From the NCBI GenBank assembly GCA_951799425.1, contig OX637396.1, forward strand, positions 41,221,901 to 41,285,900: 64,000 bases of DNA. Reading direction: 5' to 3'. Below, in pieces: positions 48,090 to 60,767 of this stretch. Made by a program: the position numbers and the translations under genes. This DNA is from Ilex aquifolium (Eukaryota > Streptophyta > Magnoliopsida > Aquifoliales > Aquifoliaceae). Under the pieces are notes generated by a model, which was given only the letters and a program-made list of their open reading frames with translations, was not told where the DNA came from and searched no databases. Positions within the stretch are counted from its first letter, which is position 1. Every line of letters begins with the position of its first letter.

Positions 48090-48650
48090 TTAACAAGCAA
48101 TCAATGACAATCAATGGCAAAGCAGTAAATAAGAGATCAACACTGAGATTTATAGTGGTTCGGTCCGGTTGACCTACGTCCACTCTCGGGAACGGCAGCG
48201 GTGGCCTGGTGTTCTTTATTGATGAATAATGGTACTCCGGAGAGTTACAGTGTATTGAGGGAGAGAGACTTGGTGCAAAGCTCTCGGTGGAAAGAGGGAG
48301 AGAGACTTGGTGTAGAGGTCTCAAGGAGGTGATGAACATGCCCAAGTGTGTAGATCTCAAGATGCCTCTCCAAGTGGAGAGAACTTACATTATATAGATT
48401 CACTAAGGCGGTGAGTTGAGGCGGTCACCACCATTTTGGTAAGTATAGTTATGGTAGGATTCTACCACTTTGGTAGGTACAGTTATGGTAGGATTAGATC
48501 TCCGGTGCGTATCCCGATATTTTCTCTCTCGTGTCCCTATTCCGTCGGAGGAGGTTCTGAACTGGACTAGGCTTGAGTTGGAGTGGGCTAGGCTTGAGTT
48601 GTAGGAGGCTTCATTGGAATCAGGAGGCAAAGGAGGAGGAGACCAAGGCA
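48090..48650. repeat. LTR-like repeat fragment
   Basis: Contains TTTATAGTGGTTCGGTCCGG followed by CCTACGTCCACTCTCGGGA, a text common in plant LTR elements and their leaders, and an internal ~50 bp repeat (TTTGGTAGGTACAGTTATGG) at 48430-48500. A GC-rich part with repeated CATGGGCGGCGCCCC lies at 48658-48720. Termini and gag/pol coding sequence were not found. Confidence 0.35.
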
Positions 48651-49043
48651 GGCGCCTACATGGGCGGCGCCCCCTTGGGCGTGGCCAAACAGGTGGCCTC
48701 CCATGGGCGGCGCCCCTTGGTCATTGGGCTTGGGTTCTTTGGACTTCGTATTGATTTGTGGCCGCTTAATTACCTTTGTGCCCTCCGTATTGTTTTACGG
48801 CCGCCTAATTCCCTTTATGCCCTCGTATTGTTTTACGTCCCAGCTCCGAATAGTATCTCCTTTAGGCTTTCTCGGTTCGTTCAAGTTGGGCTCGGCCCAG
48901 TCAAATTTGGACTCGTCAATATTATTGAAACCTAATTTTTTGACAAAAATGATTATAACAATTTAATTGGTAGTGGGTCCTAACGAATAGTGGGATTCAC
49001 TGTCAATCCAATAATTATAAATGATTAAATCAATAAAATAAAT

Positions 49044-50203
49044 GATAAATTACACTCGCACCCCCTCACATTTGGTTTTATTATACGGACACCCTTTTAC
49101 ATTTCAAAAACGACACTGAGACCCCTTGACATTTGAACACTTGTGACAACCACACCCTTTTTGTATGACAGACGTTAACTATTTCATTAAAAAAAAAATT
49201 TTACTCTTATATCATTGAGATTAATCATTTCTTAATCAAATTTGTCTTAAAATTTAATTAAATCAAACCAATCTACTAATTAAGGTAATTTATCTCTAAA
49301 ATTCTTTCAATTATAGTTAATTTCATTCATTAATTTAAATTTGGCCCCCAAATTCAATTCTAATTTATACACAATTAACACCATCACCAATTGCCGCCTC
49401 CATCACTAGTGAAATCCACCACACAAACCCACCCAATTTGCCCCCAAATCCACAACACAAACCCACAAAAACCATCAATCTCCACCGCCACAACCCACCT
49501 TCCAGTGAAATCCACCAAGCACCGCAAGTCCACAACCCAGAAACAAACCCCTCTGCAACACCCACAAACAAACTCCCTCCCCCCCACTGCCTGAGATTTT
49601 CTGTCTCTGTATGTGTGGTTGACGGACAGTGTAGTGCCCCCTTCGACTGTAAAGAACTCATATTTGAAAATTGAAAAAATTTAGATCTCAAAAATTTGAA
49701 AACTCTGCTCCATTTGACCATGAAGAACTCAGATCTAGAATATTGAAAGAAATCTATCTCTCTCTTTGTGCGATGCTTATGGCTAAGAGTGGTGAGTGGT
49801 TGAGGAAAGTTTTCGATTTTGAGGTGTTTGGTTGTGCCTTAAGGAGGTGGGTTCGAGTTTTGAGTTTTTTGGGTTTTGACCGTGATGACTTTGTGGTGGT
49901 GTGTGATTGTAGGCGACGGACATTGGTGGGAAGTGGTGTTAGTGGTTGTGGGTGGCGGACACCGGTGGAAAATGGTGTTGGTGGTTGTGGGTGGCAGACA
50001 CTGTTGGGAAATGGCGTTCGTTCGTGTTGTTCTTTCTTTCTTTCTTTTTTTCATTTAGAATGAAGGACATTATTGTCATTTTCTCACTTCTGTTAATGAC
50101 ATCCAGTATTTAATGGTATTTGAAGTCTCAATGTCGTTTTTGAAATATAAAGGGGTGTCCGTATAATAAAACCAAATGACAGGGGATGCGAGTGTAATTT
50201 ACC
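49044..50203. mobile_element. MULE-type element carrying GC-rich internal sequence
   Basis: A 1160 bp element with inverted termini of about 80 bp. The left begins GATAAATTACACTCGCACCC; the right ends GGATGCGAGTGTAATTTACC, and both carry TTTGGTTTTATTATACGGAC or its complement. A perfect 11 bp direct repeat, ATAAAATAAAT, flanks it (49033-49043, 50204-50214). The interior holds AC-rich stretches at 49380-49590 and a GT-rich minisatellite at 49912-50017. Its composition is unlike the termini, as in MULEs that have picked up host DNA. Frames inside are low-complexity and not called as genes. Confidence 0.85.
49912..50017 (+). repeat. 39 bp minisatellite inside the MULE-type element
   Basis: A unit containing GGACATTGGTGGGAAGTGG and GTGGTTGTGGGTGGC recurs about 2.7 times with a 39 bp period, a multiple of three. 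This explains the repetitive open frames on both strands here. Confidence 0.75.
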
Positions 50204-50439
50204 ATAAAATAAATCTAAATAACATTATTCTTATAATTATCGACAAATATTTATTATTGCTTAAAGATTGGTGTGTGTTTTTTCACTTGGGTCTATGCCT
50301 TACTTAGCAAGGGGTTGACTGTTGATATATATATCTATGTCGTTATTGTTGAGATAAATCAACTTCTTTTGCCCCTCTTGGCATTAAAGAGTGGTGTCCA
50401 AGCCAATTTTACCAGAGAGTGATGGCCACACTTCTCCAA

Positions 50440-50655
50440 ATTTTTTTATTTTTTGGGGTTTAATGGTTAGGGTTGTTCGAGTTAATTTATGTATATTTTA
50501 ATTAATCTTCTCTCCGGTCTAGTTAAAAACAGGTCATCAACATCAAAATTAGGGTATTTATAAGGTATAAATCCCTTATGGCTTGACCCTATAAAATTAT
50601 CAAAATTCGAATTCAAAATGTGTAAATTTACAATCCGTTCCTATTACTATTTGAG
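50440..50655 (-). mobile_element. SINE family S, copy 3
   Basis: On the minus strand it runs from CTCAAATAGTAATAGGAACG through TTTTGAATTCGAATTTTGAT and GACCGGAGAGAAGATTAATT to a tail AAACCCCAAAAAATAAAAAA. The order of blocks matches copies 2 and 5, and the B-box-like sequence is GAATTCGAATT. Confidence 0.68.
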
Positions 50656-51018
50656 ATCCCGTGAATTTTTTTTTTTTTTGAAACAGAAAAACACATAGAA
50701 TATCATTACGTAGGAAAATTTTGATTACAATCAATAGGAAAGCCTGAAGCTCGGGAGGAGGACAACCCACCCAACTCAACGGAAGTGAGTTAGATAATGT
50801 CATAGCTGCGACCTAATGAGCTGCTCGATTAAGAGCCCTAGGTTTGTGTAAAAATCTTAAATTGAGAGCCTTAGCAAAATACCCGTGAAATTACACTTTC
50901 CAATTTTGTTTTGTAGTAATAAGACCCACCCTGCCTTTTTTCTAAAGGTGTATGGCTTTCCACGGGAGCATGAAAGGTACATATTTCAGTCCAGCTAAAA
51001 ACACGATTTTTTAAATTA

Positions 51019-51191
51019 AGGTAATTTAAGTGATAATAGAGACAAATTATAAATTCAGATGTTCGAATTTTAAATCCAATGTTACCCTAATCCAGCGTGA
51101 ATGACCTACCTATTTTTTGATTAAATCGAAAAAAATATTATTCGAGGTGCGTATATGTTAGTTGGAATATTCTGAAAAAAAAAAAAAAAAA
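51019..51191 (+). mobile_element. SINE family S, copy 4 (internally deleted)
   Basis: Shares AGTGATAATAGAGACAAATT, TTCAGATGTTCGAATTTTAA and CCAGCGTGAATGACCTACC with the family and ends in an A run at 51175-51191. The central block with CCCTCATGAA seen in other copies is missing. Confidence 0.6.
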
Positions 51192-51425
51192 TCTCTCTCT
51201 TTTAGCAAGCTTTGTCCAATCAGATTCAAACACATGCTACTTAGCCACCCAACCAGGTGATCCAATCATAACTCGACCGGGCGAGTTTGTCCCCAAATGA
51301 TAACTCAAATTTCATCCGCGCACGTTAGCCCCACCACCCACTATGCAATAAAAATCAAAGTCGAAGTCGTCGTTGAAATAGTACAACGACCCGCCTTCTC
51401 TCTCTCGATCTCTCGTACACACGCA

Positions 51426-53948
51426 ATGAAAAGTTCAAACTCACTGTTTGGTCGCCGGAACAGAAGCCCCGGCGGTGTTCTTACACCGGATCGTTTTCCC
51501 CACTCCCCAAACTCTACTTACTCCTCATCGTCGTCCCAGAAATCAACTTCCGGCCGAAACCCCGTTAAACTGGCCGCCAAATCTGTTGCCGGAGTTTTTG
51601 TCGCTTGTTTCACTCCACCGGAGACCACAAGTTCCACGAACTTTCGTGATCCTGATACAGTCAAACCTCCTTCTGGTAACGAAGAAATTTGTTATGCCTA
51701 TATGAACCTTTATATTTTCAATTGTGCATACAATTAGAGTTTTAATGGATGATTTCATATGAGCTTGAAGTTCTTCTGATTCGCTAATTGCTGATAAAAT
51801 GAGAAATATTTCAAGAATTTCTTGCATTATCGTGAATTTTATACACTTTACATCATTCTGCGATGACATTGTCTTCTTATCCTCACATCCTTCAGTGTGT
51901 TTTTTCCTGTTATTTTAATGCTGAATTGTTTCTGGGAAATAGAAAATGAACAAATTATATCTGTTGCATCCAGTTTTTGATTTTTTTTGTATGAATGAAA
52001 TAACGGTCACAAATTTGGATCTACACAGTAACACAGAAGAGTCGGTGCAGTGCACATGATTATAACGACCTAATGGACAAATGGTATGAATTCAGTGTTC
52101 AAATTGATGTAAATGACTAAGGCAGTTTAGGATACTTATAGAGGCAACAAAATCTCCTCTTTATGATTGTATCATCTCCAATTTAGACTATCTTGAATCA
52201 TTTAAGTGCTGCTCAATTGCATCCTAGGCGACTCGATTCACAACATGATGCCATGCTTCTTGTCAAATTGGCCCTATTTATATATTGAGTCTTAAGGAGA
52301 AAGCGAGTAGTAAGACTTCCTAGGCCTAATTTGGGAATTTGTTGTTTTTCTATGCAATGGGCCAGATGAGTGGGAATGAGATTTTATTTCTTTCTTTCTT
52401 AGTTGTGTCGGATGCTTCTGGTGCTGATAGAGAGAGGAGACGTAGTTCAAACCGTGATATATATTCCAGTTCTAACAATTCAACACACATGAGAGAGCCT
52501 GGGAGCGTAAAATTCACCCCTGCAGAAATATACCAGGCCACAAGGAACTTTTCCCCCAGTTTCAAAATTGGACAAGGTGGTTTTGGGACAGTCTACAAAG
52601 GTCGACTTGAAGATGGAACCATTGTTGCAGTTAAACGTGCTAAAAAGGTCGGAGATCATCTTTTACAAACTTGGCTTTCTTGTTGCGTAGTAGAGTGGAA
52701 AAAAAACTAGTGAAAACTTCCTATATTAAATTCCTACTTTCGTCCGCAGAGGCCATGTGATAAACATTTGGGAGTGGAATTTCAGAGTGAGATCCAAACT
52801 CTGGCACAAGTGGAGCATCTGAATTTGGTTAAGTTATATGGGTATTTGGAGCATGAAGATGAAAGAATTGTTGTTGTGGAGTATGTTCCCAATGGCACGC
52901 TAAGAGAACACCTAGATTGTGAGTTACTCTGTCTTGTTGTTTGTGTTGTTATGCATCTTTTTTATGTGGCTGCTCCTGTGCATGCACCCTGAGTGTATGC
53001 ACATACAAGAATGCTGAAATGTGATTGAAGGCCTGATGTAGGTACACAAGGCAATGTTGTTGATCTTGCAGCACGACTAGATATTGCAATAGACGTGGCG
53101 CATGCAATTACATATCTGCATACCTATACAGGTTTGTATTTGAGTAGCAGCAGAGTTACCAATATAGCATTTCATATTGAATACCTTATGTTTATTTTGT
53201 TTGCAGATCACCCTATCATCCACAGAGACATCAAATCTTCCAATATCCTCCTCACAAAAAACCTTCGAGCTAAGGTAGCTGACTTTGGTTTTGCCCGGTT
53301 GGCAGCTGACAGTGATTCAGGTGCCACCCATGTATCTACCCAAGTTAAAGGAACTGCTGGCTACTTGGATCCCGAATACATGAGAACCTACCAACTTACT
53401 GAGAAGAGCGATGTTTATTCCTTTGGTGTGTTACTCGTGGAACTAGTCACAGGCAGGCGCCCTATTGAACCAAAAAGCGAACTTAAGGAGCGCATAACTG
53501 CCCGATGGGTATGATTTCTTTTTCAATGTGTCAATAATTATAACATTTGTTGATATGAAAACATATCAGGAAGAAAGAAAAATCAAAAGCAGATTGTGTC
53601 ACGTTTATCAATGAGGTCCATCCGGTTAAGGTGAAGAAATAATGTTATCGTCTTCTGTTGTGATCTGGATTGGTCTGAATGTAGGCTATGAAGAAGTTTG
53701 CTCATGGAGATGCAATTTTAATCTTGGATCCAAAGCTGGAAAGGACTGCTGCAAATAATTTGGCTCTAGAAAAAATCCTTGAACTAGCCTCGCAATGTTT
53801 AGCTCCTCATCGACAGAATAGGCCGGCCATGAAGAAGTGTGCAGAAATTCTCTGGAGCATCCGCAAAGATTATAGGGAACTGTCAGCTTCAGATATTCAT
53901 TCTCTCTCCCTTCACTCCCATAGGAACATTTTAATAAGAGAAGAATAG
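51426..53948 (+). CDS. CRCK2: Calmodulin-binding receptor-like cytoplasmic kinase (CRCK2 type)
   Basis: Six exons: 51426-51675, 52403-52647, 52750-52918, 53042-53131, 53207-53508, 53685-53948. They total 1320 nt and encode 439 aa. The first 120 residues are serine-rich and basic without a signal peptide or membrane segment, as in receptor-like cytoplasmic kinases. The kinase domain has GQGGFG (140-145), VAVK with K161, HRDIKSSN with D259, DFG 277-279, and [20 protein letters not shown] in the activation and P+1 region. RD is present, so it should be catalytically active. Arabidopsis CRCKs bind calmodulin through a segment early in the kinase domain and act in stress signalling. The intron-2 donor after AKK and the intron-3 donor (GTGAGT at 52919) were fixed by phase. 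CRCK2 versus CRCK1/3 is inferred from length and pattern. Confidence 0.92.
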
Positions 53949-55662
53949 GCAAGTGAATATGATTCAGCTCAAGAATACCCATACTGGTTTTATTACTCAT
54001 CCTTTTGAACATAAGTGTTGTGCAGAGGAAAAACCGATTGAGGTAATTCGTTTCAGAGAACCAGGAAAACATGCCAAAAGACACAGATAAATGCAGCACT
54101 TCCTGGAAGATGGCTTATTGCAAGATTGAGAAGGGAATTTGTTCATAATTTTTGGTTTTTTTTTTTTTTTGTATAGGAGATTCATTTGAAGAGGAGATTC
54201 AAGGATGTTCTTGTCTGCTGATTTTGTTGTGTTTATGTTTGCAGGGCTATATCCTGACTCTTGAGTCAGTGTCTCAATATTTCCAAATTCCTATTGACAT
54301 TGTTGGGTTTGTTATTTTGCTAAAGGCATCATATACATTATATTGCTTCACAACCGCTTAACCACTATGTCTATTTTTGTGTGTGTTTTTCACCTCTTTC
54401 CTCTTACTCCTTTACCTCTTTAAACATTATTTTTGAAATCGAATTTATTAGTCAAAAATCGAAAATTTACATCTCTCTGAAATCGAATTTAGATTTTTTT
54501 CGATATAGTATGGACTTCCATCTCGGTTACTATCATGTAAGATCTACCAAATTTATATGCCAACAATTATATATCGAGGAGTTGTATAAAGCGGGTTTTA
54601 TTTCAAATCATGGTGGCCTATAAGCGATCTGTTCTATTCGGATTTTAAATTTTAATTCGAATATAATATAATTATTTAATCAATTCTATTTCATTATTTA
54701 TATCCAATATAAAAAACAGGACTGATCTTCGAAGCTTAGTTTGAGCTTAGTTTTAGTAAATTATACCTTAATTTTAAATTAATTGTATCAAATTACTATT
54801 TATTGACATACCCATTTATAACAAGTGTTATAGATTTTTTGAAAAAATAATTTAAATAAAAAAGTTCAGTGGAGGGAATTCAAATCTATTCGTCAATGCC
54901 AAACTGTTTCATCTTTCCTTCCATTCCTATCAAAATATTTTGTTTTGGTATGGAGCCTTGTGTTTCCTTTTTTGATACGTAATGATTGAAAATTATTGTA
55001 AGTGTCGTATATCCTTATTACAATGAAATTATCTTTACTATAAGTAGCCTTGTTCTATATTTGGATATAACCAGGATTGATAATCGAATTCGGTTCGAAT
55101 CCGATTCGTATAAGATTTGATTTGAGCTCGACTTGTGTTCTAAATGAGTCAAGTTTGAGCAATTTTTTAGACTCGTTTAGCACAACAAGTCTAAAAGGCT
55201 CGATTCGAGTTTATAAAGTTTGGCTCGTTTATATGTAAAATAATCGAACTATTTTAATTTGATTCGTTTTGGGTTCAGCTCGGGCATGGGCTCGGGTTCG
55301 ACTTATTTTTTAAAAGACCCGAGTTTGAACAATTTTTAGACTCATTTAAAAAAACAAAATCAACAGACGCGACTCGACTCGAACTTGTAAAACTTAACTC
55401 AATCACGGACCTTAGGAAAAAATCCATTGAATTTTATAAAAATATTAAATTACGTTTCTATCCTTATATTTCAAGGATTGGCTATCGAGATTAAAGTAGT
55501 ACACCTTCGATAAAAGACCTGCTATTCTCACCGATGACAAAACGCAATCTAAAAAGTACTTTGACCAATACTAAAACTAATACAATTATGATAATTTCAA
55601 TACATTCATCAGCAACAACGCACAACCACAAATATCCTTAGTCCCATTATCGATCTCCCCCT
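53949..55662. other. Intergenic region, CRCK 3' flank to WRC gene
   Basis: The first few hundred bases are presumably the CRCK 3' UTR. The rest is AT-rich, with the CTCGTTTATATGTAAAATAAT repeat fragment at 55070-55400. No exon is supported. Confidence 0.5.
55070..55400. repeat. Fragment of the CTCGTTTATATGTAAAATAAT repeat family
   Basis: Contains GGCTCGTTTATATGTAAAAT, AACAATTTTTAGACTCATTT and several TCGACTCGA words. It is related to 30606-30825 and 38765-38990. GGTTCGAATCC near 55098 mimics a tRNA B box but has no tRNA around it. Confidence 0.55.
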
Positions 55663-57108
55663 TCACATTAGAGACTTCAATGACCTAGCCTTGATCGGTT
55701 TTCGAACTCTCCTGTATTCAACCTCACCATTCTCTCCATCTTCTTCTTCGTCTTCATCCTCAACATAATCAAATTCTTCGTTGTTCCGAATCTCTTTACA
55801 AATTTGACAAGATGAACATGGTGATGTAGTAGTTTCGACCAGGACGACGACGGGCTTAACAGGCTCTTCACTACCAATACATCTATTGAGCTCAGCTTCT
55901 TTTTCAACTCCTCCGGGCCCTCTCCTTTTGCCCCATAGTGGTCCGAAGCCCGAATAATAGTAGAACTCGTTCGGATTCGAGGATGATGCTGAAGCCTTCT
56001 TGGGACGAGGACGGCGGCGATTCTCGACGGCCTTGTCGTGTTTCTTGGCGGCAGCGGCGGCGGTGGGGTGAGCCAAATTGGTGTAGTTTTGAAGTTGGGT
56101 CAAGTGGTGTTGGCACAATGAATGCCCTTCTTTAGCCTCTCTCTTGCAATGCCAGCCCTTCCCATCAGTTTTGCAGCACAAAATGGATTGTTCTTCTTCC
56201 TTAAACCCTAGATTGTTTACTCTCTCCTCCTCCTCCCCATTCTCACCTTGACCTTTCTCAATGCCATGATAGACCTTAACACCATCTGAATAAACCCATT
56301 TCATAGCATCGAACTCCTCCTTCGTGTTGTTCTCCTCCTCAACATCAAAAGAGATTTTCATTGACTCGACGCTGGAGTGATAATATTCCAAAGCCATTGA
56401 TGCATAATTGATAAAAGCATCGTAGTTCAGTACAAATTTCAGATAATCAAAGCTTTAACATTTACTATTAGGAAAAAAATTAAGTGGGTATCGATAATGG
56501 AAACCCTAATTATCATCCATAATATAAAAACATTGAAAAACTGTAAAAAAGCTATTGAAATCGAACAAATCGTTTATGGGTTACCTCTCGACAGCTCCGA
56601 CAGAATCTCCTAAACTCCCATTTCCAGTAAAGCTGTCGTCTCTATCGACCTGAATAAACGATGATCGAAGTCGAAAACAAAGAGACACAAGGTGTAAACT
56701 TGGAAATAGAGCAAAAACAGGAACAACCCATCAAAGTAATCGACTATTCTAGCCTGAATACACGACAGAAATGGTGGAATGAATGACAAACCCTAATAAA
56801 GAGCTTACAAGAAAATCCTAAACTAAACCAAATAGCAACAAAAATACTTGGACATTTGACAAAACTGAGAAATGGGTCTTCACAAATCTGACAGTGGAGT
56901 GAGAAAGAGAGAGAAGAATGATGATTGAACTTACCTGAAATGGAGGAGGCGGCGGCTGTGGTGTTGCTGGGTCTGAAGGAGGGAAGGTGATAACGTCCCA
57001 TGGAGATTGGTTAAGCTGGCACATGTGGGTCTGGAAGAGAGTCTCGGTTTGAAGACCAGAGGAAGAGAACATGAGGGGTGAGATCTTAGCGTGCTTTCTG
57101 ATCCTCAT
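55663..57108 (-). CDS. WRC-domain protein of unknown function
   Basis: Three exons, 57108-56935, 56649-56585 and 56452-55663, with closing phases, give 342 aa. The N-terminus starts MRIRKHAKISPLMF and includes CQLNQSPWDV, then a proline-rich tract. Exon 3 opens before a methionine that could be mistaken for the start (at 56397); upstream codons DYLKFVLNYDAFINYASM look coding and phase-match exon 2. The WRC motif C-x9-C-x10-C-x2-H uses C172, C182, C193 and H196. WRC domains are known from growth-regulating factors, where they bind DNA, but no QLQ domain is present here. The C-terminal part is basic, then strongly acidic (DEDEEEDGENGE). A nuclear role is likely by analogy only. Confidence 0.85.
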
Positions 57109-57178
57109 GGTTGGAATGAAGCAGAGGGGAGTTTTTGGGGGGTGGGGGCTTTAACCAACGAAGAGAGGCAGATCCAAA

Positions 57179-57213
57179 AGGCTCTCTCTCTCTCCTCTCC
57201 TCTCCTCTCTCAT
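57179..57213. repeat. CT-rich microsatellite upstream of the WRC gene
   Basis: CTCTCTCTCT followed by repeated CTCCT units, 70-105 bp upstream of the WRC start codon, probably in the leader. Confidence 0.8.
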
Positions 57214-57330
57214 TTATATATTGTAGTTTCTCTCTCTGTCTTTGCGGTCTCTCGTCGTTTTACAGATCTCACAACACTCGATAATGAGGCTTTGTTAACT
57301 TACTGTTGTTCTCTCTGATCTTTCTCTCAC

Positions 57331-57785
57331 GAGTAAATTACATTTTATTCTTTGAACTATTATTTTTATTTTATTTTGTACCTTCAATTATAATTTTTTT
57401 ACATTATATCCTAAATTATTAATTTTATTTCATATCTCTCTAATAAATACGACAAACTTGAAAATTTGTCTAATGAAAGAGGAAAACCCAAAAGAACTTC
57501 CCGCAAAGTGTCTAATATCACTTTATTTTACCCAAAAGAACTTCCCGCAGAGTCATGGATGAATAGTTTTCTTGATTTTGACTTACGCATGTATAATAGG
57601 CAGCTACTTAATGATAATATATACTACTCACATACGTATTTACCGTCAAAAAATTGATAGACGTTATCTATTGGAATGATATGAAATAAAATTGATAATT
57701 TAGAGTAGAATGTGATAAATTTTATAGTTGAAGATACAAAATAAAATAAAAATAATAGTTTAAGAGGGTAAAGTGTAATTTACCC
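57331..57785. mobile_element. MULE-type MITE in the WRC gene upstream region
   Basis: A 455 bp element with inverted termini of about 105 bp: GAGTAAATTACATTTTATTC on the left and the complement of GGGTAAATTACACTTTACCC on the right. A perfect 9 bp duplication, TTCTCTCAC, lies at 57322-57330 and 57786-57794. It encodes nothing. It starts 223 bp upstream of the WRC start codon. Confidence 0.9.
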
Positions 57786-58799
57786 TTCTCTCACCCCTTC
57801 GGCTAGTTCAACTTCAAATGAAATTACATATCTACCCTCACATGTTTATTGTATTACAGAGGTGTCATAAAGCTGCTACTCTTAGACGTCATGAGAACTT
57901 GTCGTAGATCGAATATTTAATGGGGGGTAGGGTTGGAGTAAGAGTGTACTGTTTACGGTCTTACCTTATGTCTTCCTACAACTTGACATAGCCGTTAGGC
58001 CCACATAAAATGGGTTTGATGGGTTTCGGCTGCATGTGCCCCCAATTTGGTCTAGAAAGTTAACGGCTACGATGCTGGTGAGCCTCAAAATAGAACATAA
58101 TCACGATGAAAATCATACATCGAGCAATCTATATAATAAAGTACAATACAATTCAAATTTCAAAAGATAAACAAAATAATTTTTTATTTTTCGCGGTTAA
58201 AATCACTTTAAATTTTACTTTAAAGTTAATCTGACGGCTGATATTAACATCTCAAATCTTATAGAGAAAATAAGTCTCTAATTATGTGTTTGGGATAATT
58301 TTTTAAAAGTGTTACTAAAACTTAAAATTTTTCATAAGTATTTTAAAAAAAAAAATTTAGTCTTTGGAACTACTCCACCCCTATCACCCCTACCCCCACC
58401 ACTATCATCACCATTGCCACTCACGGTGGTGACCATCACAACCGATCGTCATCACCTATCATAACTATCATCGTCTCCCACCACCACCATTGTTGCCCAC
58501 CACCACAACCACCGTTTACTCCATTATAATCGGTGTTTAAATTTTTTTCTATCTCATCTATCTTTGTAATTTAATTTTGGGTGTGAATACAAATATGTTT
58601 ATTGTTGACTTTTTTTTTTATTACTTCATACCTTCAGGCACCGGAAATAACTAGTATAGTTATATCGGCACATCACAACCACACACGAGAGACCTCAAAA
58701 CCGTGCATAGGTTATGATTTAAGTATTTGTGACAATGATAATGGTGAGATTCTTAGTAATACACAATTATACAATGACCATGGGTGACTCGTGCCTGAA

Positions 58800-59390
58800 A
58801 ATATGGTACAATGTTGATGGTGTAAATTACACGACTGAACAGTTTGAGGGAATCTAAGTAGTGGTGTTAGGATAGGTTATAAATCTCGTGGTCAGAGAAT
58901 TATTAATTTAGGGATTCAAAAGAGCTGCTGCAGGGCCTGACACAAGTGAAATATAGTGGTTCACCGAGCTCGGGAGCTCGGCTAGTCCACTTTTTGAATG
59001 GAGTCTCTTCCTCCGGTGGTCTTTATTCTAGGTGATTCCTGTTTACAGAGAGTTTTTGTTACAGCTTGGGTCGTCCCACTAATGGAGGCTTTGTACAGTA
59101 TTTATAGTCTAGCCCCTGACTTGATGGGATCTGCAGCGAGATTTTTGCCCTTCTTATTCTGGATTTTCCTTGATTGTGGGAGAGGATCTCGATTGGTTGA
59201 GAGTTTCGTGTCTTGATTATAGCATTTAATTACTCTGAGGGTATCTGCCATCAACCAGCTGTCACCTCCGTACTTCATCTGAGGGGAATTCGAGGTCTGA
59301 CCGGCTGAGTTCTGGCTGACATACCTGACCTCCCTGTCTGACCTCACTTCCCGAGCTCATACTTATTTAAAATCCACCCCAGGTATCATC
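58800..59390. repeat. LTR-like repeat fragment
   Basis: Contains GTGAAATATAGTGGTTCACC, akin to the TATAGTGGTTCGG word at about 48152, then a palindromic CCGAGCTCGGGAGCTCGG and moderately GC-rich sequence. No coding domain or paired LTR was found. Confidence 0.3.
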
Positions 59391-60767
59391 AAATGTGAAT
59401 GATTTTGAAAGGAATATTGGTAGCTGTTGGATGAGTTTGTTTGAGATCATCGAATAAACTTATTGAAACTTGTCCTATTTTATATTATAAATATTCAAAT
59501 GCATAATAATATTTTCGTATCGTACCATGTCAACCGCATGCTAAATATCTTGCAGTGTGCAGAGGTTATGCGGCTATGTGGCTAAGATCCTTATCTGTGT
59601 GATTATGTTTGAACAAAATTTAGGGTGTTGTAAAAATTTCATGTAGAGTATAGTTTTTGAAGGAATTAAAATATAATTTTACCATAATTTAAGGGGTCGA
59701 TAGGAAATAATTTTGTCCATTTAGTTTAATGTTATTGTTTTTTTATATATGGATATCTTCAAGTGCACCCTTTATTTTTGGGTGTCACAAGATTACTAGT
59801 ATCAGAGTGGTAAAAAACATAATGAAATTAAGGGACTGTTTGATAGCACCATTTAAGACTTAAAATTGAATCTTTTAAACACTTAATGAATTAAACTCCA
59901 TTTCTATTCCTCCAAATAAACCATAAATGAAACCAAAAAAAAAAGACAAACAAAGATAGGGTCCGAACGGAGAATCTTTCATTAGTGTTATAATGGCAAA
60001 TCGAACTTATCTTCAAGAGGATATACATGGAATTCGTTTAATTACCTCAGCTTCATGCCTCAAAAAAACATTATCAATCAAATGTGTTTTCCAACAACAC
60101 GTGTTTGAGTCAATAAGCTCACTAATCATAGCATTCTCTTCCAAAATAATCTTAGGACTTTCCACTTGGAAAGTTGTTGGAGTATGAATCCACCTATCTT
60201 TTCATACGCCAATTTTGAATGGTTATCTCTCAAATATGAAGTCTGAGATTTAAATCTTACGTAGTGAGTTGACACGTATTATTCATTCAAGTGAGACTCA
60301 TCGTGTGCAAGTAGGTTCTTTACTCATCAATAGTGGATGATGTGTTACGAAGAGCATCAGAGGAAAAAAGTATTGGAGAAAATCTAGATGCATAATAATA
60401 ATAGGTGTTATCGAAAGTGTGAATGAGTTTTTCAGTGTTGGCCCAATATATTGGCCTGCTTAAAGCCCATAAATGTGGCCTCTCTAGTTAAAGCATGATC
60501 CATTCAAAGTGCCTATTTGGACCTGCTGAGTATGTATGTTATGGGCAACAAATTCTTTGGTTGGGATGGGATGGGCTGGTCTGGCAGCCCAGCTGAAGCA
60601 TATGCCAATTTGCCAAGCTTTAGTTTAAATAAACCAATATTTTTTTCTAATTAACAAAATACAAATTCATCGCACAAATATAGTTATTCACCCAACATCA
60701 GTGTAGAACGTTCAATAGAGCTTCACGGAAGAATCCAGAAGGCCAACATCAAAAAAAAAAAAACAAG

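Larger units (their letters stand above)
43220..51425. other. Transposon-rich intergenic block
   Basis: About 8.2 kb without an intact gene. It holds a hAT-type element (44969-45685), two MULE-type elements (47003-47383, 49044-50203), three SINE family S copies, a PPR relic (47540-47674) and LTR-like fragments. The remaining sequence is AT-rich and unassigned. Confidence 0.6.

Noticed and set aside
49365..50063. Frames of up to 130 codons rich in W/G/V or P/T/H
   Set aside because: They arise from the low-complexity and minisatellite interior of a MULE-type element, open in several frames at once.
55090..55110. GGTTCGAATCC, a tRNA B-box match
   Set aside because: It lies in a TCGA-rich transposon fragment with no A box or cloverleaf around it.
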